From Fen-1359 sp963710355 (GTDB taxonomy: Bacteria; Planctomycetota; Phycisphaerae; Sedimentisphaerales; Anaerobacaceae), in contig CAVPZU010000003.1 of assembly GCA_963710355.1 (NCBI GenBank), forward strand, positions 682,001-746,000: a stretch of 64,000 nt of DNA. The letters run 5' to 3'. Shown piece after piece: positions 56,031 to 64,000 of the stretch (position 1 is its first letter; each line of letters opens with the position of its first letter). The notes beneath the pieces are model-generated. The model had not been told where the DNA came from. It worked only from the letters and a program-made list of their open reading frames with translations, and made no database searches. Both the position numbers and the translations under genes were made by a program.

Positions 56031-58904
56031 ATGAAAAAGAAAGTTGTGGTGTTTTTGGCGGCTTGTCTGGTGCTTCTGTCTTCATTTGTCTTGGCCGGTG
56101 AAGCCAAACAGCCCGCCGCCCTCCTGCAGGAAGGCCGCTACGCCGAGGATGTCGACGGCAATCTCGACAAGGCAATCGGTATCTATGAACAGGTAATCAA
56201 GGATACTTCTGCCGACAGCACAATCAAGGCACAGGCAATGTACCTGCAGGGATTGTGTTTTATGAAAAAACAGGACCAGATAAAAGCGCAGGCAGTCCTT
56301 ACTAAGCTCGTTGAGCAGTTTCCCAAGCAGACAAAGCTTGTCGAAAAGGCACAGGTCATCCTGTTGGAGCTTACCGATTCAGACCCGGCCGCCCTGATGC
56401 CGCCTGAGACTCTTGTTTACGTTGAGTTTGGCTCTCCCGGCAGACAAGTCGAAACTATACTTAATATGCTAAAAGGCACTCCCTTTGAAAATCCCCTCGC
56501 CGCGATAGGACAGGGCAATCAACCTGCCGGTCAACAATCTCCCACTCAGGTCTTAAACGCCCTTTTCAATCCGAGTATGATGACTGAACTCAAAAAGATA
56601 CGCGGTATGGCTGTCGGTGTGACCGAGGTTAAGAATAACCCATCTCTTGTTGCCGTGCTGTATCCGGGCAAAAGCGATGCATTTCGCGGTCTTGTGATGG
56701 CAGGTCTCGGTATGGTCGGTCGGCCCGCAGAGCCCATAGAAGATATGAACGTCCTGAGCATCCAGAACACCGCCGGCGTAGCTTTCGATGACACGGTGAT
56801 CATTGTTGCACAACCGATGGACCTGCTCAAAAAGACCGTAAGCCTGTATAAAAGAAAATCCAGCGGCCCGAATCTTGCCGACAATAATAAATCCTTTGCT
56901 GAGATTGGCAAAGATACTCGCAGGCAGAACGCCCTGACAATCTGGGCAAAGGTTGACCAGGTCTTTGAATCTTTGAAAAAACAGCAGGGCTTGGATCCGG
57001 GAACAATGAAGCTGGCAGAAACTTTTTTGGACCCCCAGAATATAGACGAACTTCTTGCCTATGTATCAATCAGTAACGACGCCATAAGTTTCGATAAAAA
57101 AACAAGCTTCAAGGCCGGCTATCAGGGCCTTGTCCATAACCTTTTCAGAACCCCGAACCTGACCAAAGACGGTTTTGCGAATGTCCCCTCTGATGCGGTT
57201 GCCCTTGTAAGCTTTGCCCTCAGCCCGGACACAGGCGAAAAAATCCAAAAGCCGTTGGAAAGAATTACCGGCCTGGACATCGGCAGGGAAATCTTTAATA
57301 ACATCGAACAGATAAACATCTATGCCGCACCCACATCTTTTACACAAAGCAAGGTGCAGTCGCCGCTATCTCTTGCTGAATGTATAGGCATCGCTATTAC
57401 AAGCAAAAATCCTGTGCAGACTAATCAGATATTGAAAAAAATTCTTGGCACACTCGATGCCGTAGCCGGTCTCTCTGCAAAAGAAAAAGATACAGAAAAA
57501 CCTGATTCACAGGCTGACAAATATATGCTCCCCGTCGGAGGCAGCCAGAAGCTCTACTGTTTCATTGGTCAAAATGAGAAAACTACAATCCTTACCTTTT
57601 CTTCCCAATTGCTCCGGTCGTCTCTCGATGCACAAGGCAAATCTAAATCTGTTTTAACATCAGGCCCGCTCCGGGAAGCAGTCGGACAGTTAAATCCGAA
57701 TACCAGCAAACTCGTTTTGCTCAACGCCGGAGGGCTTATAAAAATCGCCGAGTTATATCTCAAAGCCAAAAACGACAATCCGGATAACCCCGCATATAAA
57801 ACACTGGAGCAGATAGCTGCGCTTTTTGACAAAACAATCGTGCAGATAAAAACAAACGAAAGAGACGACAGTTTCAGCATTCACGCAGGTATCGAGCGCA
57901 TTCCGCCAATCAAAGACCTGTTTCCTCTTGTAATGCAGATGAAGAAAGCAAATCTGGCACAAAAAACCAAAGCCACGAACCCGCAGCCTGCCGACGGGGC
58001 GACGATGGCGGCCTCTTCGACTATAAAGCTTCAATGGACAGGCGGAACGGCGGCAGTTTCACATAAAGTCTATGCCGGCGGCAATCGGGGAAAACTGGCA
58101 CTTCTGACCGAAACAAAAGAGAATAATTGCGAATTAAAATCTCCGGAACTCGGTGAAAACGCCGGCTATTACTGGCGCGTTGACGAAGTGTGGCCGGATG
58201 GCACGGTTATAACCGGTGATGTATGGTCTTTTACCGCCGGCGGTAAATTGGTCGGCTGGTGGAAGCTTGACGAAAGTCAGGGCACGACTGCCGCAGACAG
58301 CTCAGGCAACGGTAATGACGGCACGCTTCAAGGTAATCCTGTCTGGCGGCCTCAAGGAGGTAAAGTCGGCGGAGCACTCGAATTTAGCGGCAAAGGCGAT
58401 TACGTCAAAATCGCCAACGAATCCGCATTCGACATTACCAGCCAAATAACAATCTCGACGTGGGTTAATATAACATCTGTCCCGCAGGAGTGGACCGGCA
58501 TTGTTACTAAGGGCGACACCGCCTGGCGGCTTTCCACGGATTTCGCCAACAACGTGTTTCACTTCGGACTTACCCGCGAGGACTATCTTAACGGAAGGAC
58601 CACTGTCAGTTCAGGCCAGTGGCATCACATCCTGTGCGTTTATGACGGACAAAAAATGAGCATTTATGTTGACGGCAAGCTGGATGTTTCAAGCCCGCAT
58701 CAAGGCGCTATCGGGACCAATGACTACCCCGTTTGTATTGGGGAAAATATCGAGTTGACGGGACGATGCTGGCACGGCCTCATCGATGATGTCCGCATTT
58801 ACAACTATGCCCTTGCCGACAAGGAAATCGCAGATATTTACAAGGCTGCGACAAATTCAAAAGCTGTAGAAAACGTAAAAACCGAAGGTGCCGAACCAAA
58901 ATAA
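56031..58904 (+). CDS. Large secreted protein: TPR, DUF3352-like, fibronectin-like and LamG domains
   Basis: 957 residues; GGAAAGGAG upstream. Signal peptide KVVVFLAACLVLLSSFVLAG. A TPR-like part covers residues 28-115 (DKAIGIYEQVIKDTSADST). A DUF3352-like domain begins LMPPETLVYVEFGSPGRQVE and runs to about 640, similar to the protein at 5.6-7.5 kb. A fibronectin-like module (NPQPADGATMAASSTIKLQW to YYWRVDEVWPDG) precedes a C-terminal LamG/concanavalin-like domain (LVGWWKLDESQGTTAADSSG, WHHILCVYDGQKMSIYVDGK, GLIDDVRIYNYALAD). Probably surface- or envelope-associated, binding glycans or proteins. The kinase gene starts right at its stop, so the three genes may form one unit. Confidence 0.8.
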   Translation: MKKKVVVFLAACLVLLSSFVLAGEAKQPAALLQEGRYAEDVDGNLDKAIGIYEQVIKDTSADSTIKAQAMYLQGLCFMKKQDQIKAQAVLTKLVEQFPKQTKLVEKAQVILLELTDSDPAALMPPETLVYVEFGSPGRQVETILNMLKGTPFENPLAAIGQGNQPAGQQSPTQVLNALFNPSMMTELKKIRGMAVGVTEVKNNPSLVAVLYPGKSDAFRGLVMAGLGMVGRPAEPIEDMNVLSIQNTAGVAFDDTVIIVAQPMDLLKKTVSLYKRKSSGPNLADNNKSFAEIGKDTRRQNALTIWAKVDQVFESLKKQQGLDPGTMKLAETFLDPQNIDELLAYVSISNDAISFDKKTSFKAGYQGLVHNLFRTPNLTKDGFANVPSDAVALVSFALSPDTGEKIQKPLERITGLDIGREIFNNIEQINIYAAPTSFTQSKVQSPLSLAECIGIAITSKNPVQTNQILKKILGTLDAVAGLSAKEKDTEKPDSQADKYMLPVGGSQKLYCFIGQNEKTTILTFSSQLLRSSLDAQGKSKSVLTSGPLREAVGQLNPNTSKLVLLNAGGLIKIAELYLKAKNDNPDNPAYKTLEQIAALFDKTIVQIKTNERDDSFSIHAGIERIPPIKDLFPLVMQMKKANLAQKTKATNPQPADGATMAASSTIKLQWTGGTAAVSHKVYAGGNRGKLALLTETKENNCELKSPELGENAGYYWRVDEVWPDGTVITGDVWSFTAGGKLVGWWKLDESQGTTAADSSGNGNDGTLQGNPVWRPQGGKVGGALEFSGKGDYVKIANESAFDITSQITISTWVNITSVPQEWTGIVTKGDTAWRLSTDFANNVFHFGLTREDYLNGRTTVSSGQWHHILCVYDGQKMSIYVDGKLDVSSPHQGAIGTNDYPVCIGENIELTGRCWHGLIDDVRIYNYALADKEIADIYKAATNSKAVENVKTEGAEPK

Positions 58905-60935
58905 GTGATTAAATTCAGAAAAAGACCGGTCTTTAGCACAGACCAAACGCATCTCTATTGGGCAATACTGCTGCTGGTAGTGGCGGTAGTATTGCCCACG
59001 GCCTGTCTGCTCTTTTTTTTGAACCAGGCTGTTAGGAACGAACGGTTTGCCATAAGGCAGAAGCTGATTGATATCTACAGCAGCCGCGCAGACAGCCTGC
59101 TTGTCGAACACTCCGCAAACTTCCCGGCGAATGACAAAAAACTATTGTCAAATTCCGCCTTGCTTTCGCCTGCGAAATTCTTCGAGACCTTTGCTGATAC
59201 GGAAAAGTCGCCTTGGCAGGGAATGGTGATTTACAACAAGGACGGCAAACCAACTTTTCCTGCCCTGTCTGCTGAAGATGAAATATATGACAGCAGCCCG
59301 CTTTTGAAAAAGGCTTGGCAGATAGAATTTGTCGATAAAGACTTCACAAAGGCCGCCGCCGCTTACGCCCAAATCGCCGACGCTGGCAATGAAGGGCTGT
59401 GGGGACCCGCTTTGGCGGCCAAAATAAGATGCCTCCAGAAGGCGGGCAGAGCGGATGAGGCCGCCGACGCCTGCCAAAAATTAGCCTGGCCCGAACAAAA
59501 GCGAGACCGGCAGGACAGGTTTATCGCTAACGCAAGGTTGATGCAGATAAATCTGTTCCAAGCCGTTTCGCCTTCCGATTTTCCTAAGGCCTGCGAAAAA
59601 CTTCTGGGAAATCGGTTTGCGGATTTATCAATAGATTCGCCGACCAAAATTTTTCTCCTGCAGCGGTGCATAAGCATTGCAGAGGCCGCCGGCATATCAG
59701 TGCAATTGACAAACAAAATCAGCCAGACAAAAAAAACTCTTGCTGCCGAAGAAACTTCGGTCGCTGCGGCACAAAGTTATTTATCCACTGCTTCCTTCAA
59801 CGGCTGGCCTGAAGGGACATTCAGGTCTATCGCAGGCAGCGGAAAAATATACGGCGTTCATTTTGCCGCCGGCGACAGGCATATTCTCGGATTAGTCAGC
59901 GGTGAAAAAATGTCTGCATTCTGGACAAAACCTATCGAGGATATGAATGATGAGACGATTTTTTGCAGGGTGCTGGACGATACAGGCCGGATTGTTACAG
60001 GTATGCCGGAAGAATCGTCAGCGAAAAAAGTATCTGTCGGTGAACGTTTTCTCAGCCGTGATTTGCGACAATCTTTTCCCGGCTGGAAGGTTGATTTATA
60101 TTTCAGAGACAGTGTCTTTACAGCGGCGGCAAGACGCCAGCAAATGGTCTATTTCTGGACCTTTGCCCTCGTTATCGGCTCGATGGTCGCCGTTTCGGGT
60201 CTGCTGGCGCGATTGATTTTGCACCAGGCAAGGTTAAATAAGCTCAAAAACGATTTTCTGGCAACGGTGACGCATGAGTTGAAAACCCCGCTCTCATCGA
60301 TGCGGGTGCTTGTCGATACTTTATTGGGCAACAGGGTCGCAGATGTGCAGCAGTCGAGGGAATATCTGGAGCTCGTATCGAAGGAGAACGGAAGACTTAG
60401 CTGTTTGATAGACAATTTTCTGACGTTTTCGAGGATGGAACGCAACAAACAGGCCTTTGAGATTACACAAACCAGTCCTGCCGATATCGCAAAGGCCGCC
60501 GCAGAGGCCGTCCGGACAAAATTTGACCAAACAAACTGCAAATTCACCTTGACGATTGACGAATCCGCCGCAGGCGGACTCCTCGCTGTGTCGGCAGATA
60601 AGGATGCCCTTGTCACGGTGCTTGTCAATCTGCTGGATAACGCATGCAAGTATTCTTATGATGATAAGCAGATTGAGATGAAAGTCTTCGCCGGGAACGG
60701 CAGCGTCTGTTTTTCGGTTAAGGATAACGGGATAGGAATGAGTCGGCGTGTGGTCAAAAAAATATTTAACAAGTTCTATCAGGCCGACAGCTCCCTTTCC
60801 CGCCGGGCAGGCGGTTGCGGGCTGGGTCTGTCGATAGTAAAATTTATCGTCGATGCTCATAAAGGCTCAATTACTGTCGAAAGCGAACCCGGCAAAGGAA
60901 GCACCTTCACGATTAAGATTCCGTTAAGTATTTAA
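58905..60935 (+). CDS. Membrane sensor histidine kinase
   Basis: 676 residues; the GTG start abuts the previous TAA. One membrane segment at about 20-43 (AILLLVVAVVLPTACLLFFL), a large exported sensor region (about 45-412), and a second segment at about 415-437. HisKA follows with H-box VTHELKTPLSSMRV (His near 456), N-box NLLDNACKYSYDD, G1 DNGIGMS, F-box region KFYQADSSLSRRAGG and G2 GLGLSIVKF. It lacks a HAMP domain. A palindrome at 60564 encodes SAAGG between H and N boxes. The response regulator lies 105 bases on, past a MITE-like element. Confidence 0.92.
   Translation: MIKFRKRPVFSTDQTHLYWAILLLVVAVVLPTACLLFFLNQAVRNERFAIRQKLIDIYSSRADSLLVEHSANFPANDKKLLSNSALLSPAKFFETFADTEKSPWQGMVIYNKDGKPTFPALSAEDEIYDSSPLLKKAWQIEFVDKDFTKAAAAYAQIADAGNEGLWGPALAAKIRCLQKAGRADEAADACQKLAWPEQKRDRQDRFIANARLMQINLFQAVSPSDFPKACEKLLGNRFADLSIDSPTKIFLLQRCISIAEAAGISVQLTNKISQTKKTLAAEETSVAAAQSYLSTASFNGWPEGTFRSIAGSGKIYGVHFAAGDRHILGLVSGEKMSAFWTKPIEDMNDETIFCRVLDDTGRIVTGMPEESSAKKVSVGERFLSRDLRQSFPGWKVDLYFRDSVFTAAARRQQMVYFWTFALVIGSMVAVSGLLARLILHQARLNKLKNDFLATVTHELKTPLSSMRVLVDTLLGNRVADVQQSREYLELVSKENGRLSCLIDNFLTFSRMERNKQAFEITQTSPADIAKAAAEAVRTKFDQTNCKFTLTIDESAAGGLLAVSADKDALVTVLVNLLDNACKYSYDDKQIEMKVFAGNGSVCFSVKDNGIGMSRRVVKKIFNKFYQADSSLSRRAGGCGLGLSIVKFIVDAHKGSITVESEPGKGSTFTIKIPLSI
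60564..60578. repeat. Palindrome TCCGCCNNNGGCGGA inside the histidine-kinase gene
   Basis: Exact copy read as Ser-Ala-Ala-Gly-Gly (DESAAGGLLAV) in a loop of the ATPase domain. Confidence 0.85.
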
Positions 60936-60938
60936 AAC

Positions 60939-61027
<89 letters not shown>

Positions 61028-61039
61028 ACGAAAAGATAT

Positions 61040-61714
61040 ATGGAAACAATTCTTGTAATAGAAGATGATTCGACAATGCTGCGGGCGCTGAAGGATAACT
61101 TCGTCTATGCAGGGTATAAATGTTTAACCGCTGCCGACGGCGAGCAGGGCCTGAACGCCGCACTCGACGCCAAACCGGACCTGATAATCCTCGATATTAT
61201 GCTGCCCAAAATCAACGGCTACGAAATCTGCCGGCTCATTCGAAAAGAAAATCTCGATATGCCCATCATTATGCTCACCGCAAAAGGCGAGGAACCGGAT
61301 ATTATTCTCGGCCTGAACCTCGGCGCAGATGATTATGTCACCAAGCCTTTCAGCATAAAAGAGTTGCTCGCCAGAGTTGCCGCCTTCCTCCGCCGTAGAA
61401 AACAGCAGGAGCAGGATACTTACCAGTTCGGCAAATTCGTTCTCGACATCCCTGCCAGAAGGCTCTTAAAAAACGGCAAAGAGATAAAACTGTCGCCGAA
61501 GGAATTTAAACTGCTTGAATACTTCTGCAAAAGGCAGGGCAGAGCCCTGACCCGCGACGACATATTGAACGCCGTCTGGGGCTATAACAGCTTTACATCG
61601 GACCGCAGCGTTGACCGTTTCGTCACCACGCTTAGAGATAAAATCGAACCCGACCCCCATAACCCGTCCTTTATCCTCACAATCCGCGAAATCGGCTACA
61701 AATTCCAGACCTGA
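61040..61714 (+). CDS. OmpR-family response regulator
   Basis: 224 residues. Receiver domain with acidic pocket EDD near 7-9, phospho-acceptor Asp near 52 (LIILDIMLPKINGYE), Thr in MLTAKGEEPD and Lys in YVTKPFSIKELLARV. The C-terminal winged helix has LSPKEFKLLEYFCKRQGRAL and SVDRFVTTLRDKIEPDP and ends IREIGYKFQT. It pairs with the kinase upstream; the target is probably the LamG-protein unit (inference). Confidence 0.94.
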   Translation: METILVIEDDSTMLRALKDNFVYAGYKCLTAADGEQGLNAALDAKPDLIILDIMLPKINGYEICRLIRKENLDMPIIMLTAKGEEPDIILGLNLGADDYVTKPFSIKELLARVAAFLRRRKQQEQDTYQFGKFVLDIPARRLLKNGKEIKLSPKEFKLLEYFCKRQGRALTRDDILNAVWGYNSFTSDRSVDRFVTTLRDKIEPDPHNPSFILTIREIGYKFQT

Positions 61715-61738
61715 CCACCCTTTAACTTTTGTTGTCTT

Positions 61739-62839
61739 TTACAAATCCCTCAGCCTCTGCTGCCTGTCGAAATCTCGCAGTGAGCCGATAAGCCCATCCA
61801 TACCGCCAGCCATTATTTTGTCGAGTGTATAAAGCGACAGATTTATCCTGTGGTCGGTGACGCGATTCTGCGGAAAATTATACGTGCGAATTTTTTCGCT
61901 GCGGTCGCCTGAACCTATCATTTTTTTCCGCTTCGATTCGCGATCCGCATTTTTTTTACTCTGAAAATGCTCATAGACCCTGCTTCGCAGGACGCGCCAG
62001 GCCTTCGCACGGTTTTTAATCTGACTTCTGTCCTCGCGCATACTGACGGTGATGCCGGTCGGAATATGCTCAAGCCGGATTGCGGAACTAACCTTATTGA
62101 CGTTTTGCCCGCCCGGGCCGCCCGCACGGCTTACGTGCTCGGCCACATCCTGCGGATTTATCTGAATGTCAACCTCTTCCGGCTCAGGCAGAACCGCAAC
62201 CGTTGCCGCCGATGTGTGAACTCTGCCCTGTGCCTCGGTTTCGGGAACTCGCTGGACGCGATGCCCCCCGCCCTCATAGCCGAGATGTGCCCAGACGCCT
62301 GGCCCCTTTATGCTGAATATCGCCTCGCGAAACCCGCCGCGGTCGGTCGGGCTGAAATCGAGAACCTCCATCGCCCAGTGTTTGCCTTCGGCGTATTTTA
62401 CATACATATTGTAAAGGTCGCGGGCAAAAAGCGCCGCCTCTTCCCCGCCTGTGCCTGCACGTATCTCCATTATGATTGAGCCGATGCCGGCGTCGTCGGC
62501 CATAACAAGCATATCACGCAGCTCAATCAGCAGAGAACCCTGTTTGGCCTGCAGCTGCGTAATTTCCTGCTCGGCAAGCTCTTTTAATTCCGCCTCTGCC
62601 GAATTATCCGCCAAAATATTCTCTGTCTGCCCGATGTCGCTTACCATTTTTTTGTATTCGCGATATTTTGTAACTAAAGGCCGAAGTTTCCCCTGCTCTT
62701 TCGATAGCGTTATAATCTTCGCGGAATCCGAAGTAATCGCCGGGTCGGCTATTTCTTTTTCGAGTTGACTATAGCGGCCGTCAAACTCCTCGAGCTTGCC
62801 GACGAGCAATTGTTTTTCATTTTCCAAAACCTGCGCCAT
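61739..62839 (-). CDS. prfA: Peptide chain release factor 1
   Basis: RF1 ends translation at UAA and UAG. 366 residues, normal length. A helical N-domain, then the codon-recognition region VQRVPETEAQGRVHTSAATV (PxT loop, about residue 198, with Glu in the middle as in many Firmicutes), and the catalytic GGQ in SRAGGPGGQNVNKVSSAIRL near residue 243. It ends DRQQRLRDL. It is on the same strand as and downstream of rpmE, with a terminator and an AT-rich repeat between them. prmC, its usual neighbour, is not downstream; the facing gene is the response regulator. Confidence 0.96.
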   Translation of the reverse strand: MAQVLENEKQLLVGKLEEFDGRYSQLEKEIADPAITSDSAKIITLSKEQGKLRPLVTKYREYKKMVSDIGQTENILADNSAEAELKELAEQEITQLQAKQGSLLIELRDMLVMADDAGIGSIIMEIRAGTGGEEAALFARDLYNMYVKYAEGKHWAMEVLDFSPTDRGGFREAIFSIKGPGVWAHLGYEGGGHRVQRVPETEAQGRVHTSAATVAVLPEPEEVDIQINPQDVAEHVSRAGGPGGQNVNKVSSAIRLEHIPTGITVSMREDRSQIKNRAKAWRVLRSRVYEHFQSKKNADRESKRKKMIGSGDRSEKIRTYNFPQNRVTDHRINLSLYTLDKIMAGGMDGLIGSLRDFDRQQRLRDL

Positions 62840-62890
62840 AACAATCTCAAATCTTAGATATCAAATCTTAAATCTCAAAATCCGAAATCC

Positions 62891-63004
62891 GAATATCGAA
62901 GCACGAAACAAATCCGAAATACAAATGTCAAAATTCTCAAAACGTTTTGGTCATTTGAATTTTATTCATTCGATATTGTTTCGAACTTCGTGCTTCGAGT
63001 TTTA
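62891..63004. repeat. AT-rich dispersed repeat, copy B
   Basis: Largely self-complementary: the 5' half CGAATATCGAAGCACGAAAC mirrors the 3' half GTTTCG...GTGCTTCGAG. The middle reads CAAAACGTTTTGGTCATTTG. Copy A at 37583-37710 matches through most of its length but carries two extra palindromes. Confidence 0.75.
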
Positions 63005-63101
63005 AGATTCCCTGCGTCAATCCCGTTATTCTGTCCTTTTCTTCTTTGTGTCTTCGTGACTTAGTGGTTATTTTTTCTCTGTGGCTCAATTAAATATAAA
63101 C

Positions 63102-63141
63102 AAAAGGCTCAGGCCGCGATAGTGGCGGTCCGAGCCTTTTT
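63102..63141 (-). terminator. Intrinsic terminator after rpmE
   Basis: AAAAGGCTC-x-GGNCGC stem of about 14 bp with loop ACTATC, followed on the minus strand by TTTTG. The T/A flanks make it bidirectional in form. Confidence 0.85.
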
Positions 63142-63158
63142 GCAATTCGAACACAAAG

Positions 63159-63398
63159 CTAATTTTTGGTTTGCTCTTTGCCTTCTTTCTTAATGAAGTA
63201 TTCTTTGCCGTATTTTTTCTGGAAGCGTTCGATTCGGCCTGCGGTATCTACATATTTCTGCTTGCCGGTATAGAACGGATGGCAGGCGGAGCATATTTCG
63301 GCGTGGACTTCCTTTGCGGTGCTGAACGTTTCGAAGGTATTCCCGCACCCGCAATGCACCGTCACCTTGTTATAAGCCGGATGTATATCTTTCTTCAT
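63159..63398 (-). CDS. rpmE: 50S ribosomal protein L31 (zinc form)
   Basis: 79 residues. MKKDIHPAYNKVTVHCGCGN, then ICSACHPFYTGKQKYVDTAG and RIERFQKKYG are the L31 pattern. The CGCG plus CSAC cysteines make it the zinc-containing (C+) form. A terminator follows directly, so it is monocistronic. Confidence 0.96.
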   Translation of the reverse strand: MKKDIHPAYNKVTVHCGCGNTFETFSTAKEVHAEICSACHPFYTGKQKYVDTAGRIERFQKKYGKEYFIKKEGKEQTKN

Positions 63399-64000
63399 AT
63401 CAAAACTCCAACAAATCTCAAAACAAGCATTCTAACAACCTTAAAATTTATTTCAAGTTAAAATTTGCTTCATAAATTGAAGAGGATTTCTTAACCACAA
63501 AGACTCGAAGACACGAAGTGCTATATGCTAATAAATACAGATTGAGCCAGTTTTTGGATTTTAAAAATCAGGTCCGCCTTTGGCGGATTAAAAAACACCT
63601 GTTTTTTTGAAAATTTTGGGGTGGTTTCGAGGGGGAAACCTTGTTTTTAACTCAAAAATGAGGGTGTGTTGTCGATACAATCGTTAAATTTTGTGTATAT
63701 TGCCCAGATTAAGCTCAAAATAGGGCTGATTTTGGTCACTTTCGGGTTACTTTTGAGCACTTTCGAGTCGGTTTTGGGTAGTTTTGGGGTGAAATCGAGT
63801 GGTTTTTGACAGGTTTTTTTAGGGGAGATTCGGATGTTAAGACTGGAAAATTGTCGTTGGCAGAGTAGGCAAAATGGTGAAAGGAGAGAGTACAGAAGCC
63901 ACAGATTTCATCCGCCTTCGGCGGACCAAAGGCGGATTGCGGATTATGTAAATAAAAAAGCTGTATCCTCTTGTCGTTTGACAATATAATGTTTCTTTAA
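63399..64000. other. Gene-free right end with repeats
   Basis: No supported gene. It has palindromes at 63573-63587 and 63912-63926 (the latter followed by a half copy CCAAAGGCGGAT), and a G/T-rich run at 63730-63815 in which a unit of about 21 bases (TTTTGGTCACTTTCGGGTTAC and variants) repeats two to three times. A minus-strand frame at 63984-63736 is probably chance. Confidence 0.55.

Noticed and set aside
63736..63984. 82-codon minus-strand frame at the right edge
   Set aside because: Covers a palindrome and G/T-rich tandem repeats; no ribosome site or recognisable domain.

Overview
The window reads as a chromosomal segment of a Gram-negative, flagellated, probably anaerobic or facultative bacterium, most likely a planctomycete of the Phycisphaerae type. 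The assignment is inferred from gene content: repeated DUF3352-like secreted proteins, a LamG-carrying surface protein, an EF-P with Asn at the loop tip, a split nusA-infB-rbfA-hisG-efp neighbourhood, a CoA-dehydratase activase fusion and many Tat-signal proteins. It rests on no database search. Genes are tightly packed on both strands and no tRNA or ribosomal RNA gene was seen, but two structural RNA genes are clear: rnpB (RNase P) and ssrA (tmRNA).

Layout. 0-8.6 kb: end of nusA, infB, rbfA, a catalytically dead endonuclease III relative, hisG, efp, a DUF3352-like secreted protein and an HtrA-type protease. 8.6-13.4 kb: ilvB-ilvN-ilvC behind a strong promoter, then a lipoprotein. 13.4-19 kb: rnpB, a giant CoA-dehydratase activase fusion and a MarR regulator. 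19.5-27.3 kb: dnaN-dciA-gyrB, a TPR lipoprotein and ftsK. 27.4-30.6 kb: an AT-rich cassette of four genes (ParB/RHH protein, ParB-HTH protein, nuclease-like protein, PAPS-reductase-like PP-loop protein) that looks horizontally acquired and is the best candidate for an undescribed system. 30.7-34.2 kb: TPR protein, M50 protease, flagellin and fliS. 34.3-37.6 kb: ssrA, a GalM/AraD chimera, parS sites, parB and dtd. 37.8-47.9 kb: beta-CASP RNase, TIM-barrel protein, an LpoB/YcfL/CsgG-like envelope operon, dapB, and an ECF sigma factor with a membrane partner. 48-54.2 kb: an operon of Tat-signal redox proteins divergent from tatA-tatC. 54.4-64 kb: radical SAM protein, a LamG surface protein with a histidine kinase and response regulator, prfA and rpmE.

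Two window-wide signals stand out. First, a 15-bp palindrome, TCCGCCNNNGGCGGA, occurs about 20 times. It sits both between genes and inside genes. Inside genes it is always read as Ser-Ala-X-Gly-Gly, and one larger repeat carries two copies that a sister repeat lacks, so it behaves as an inserted unit. Second, at least ten genes (including essential gyrB, ftsK, tatA and tatC) are interrupted by a single-base frameshift at non-homopolymer positions. This is more likely to be sequencing or assembly error than biology, and I annotate these as single genes with the break noted.
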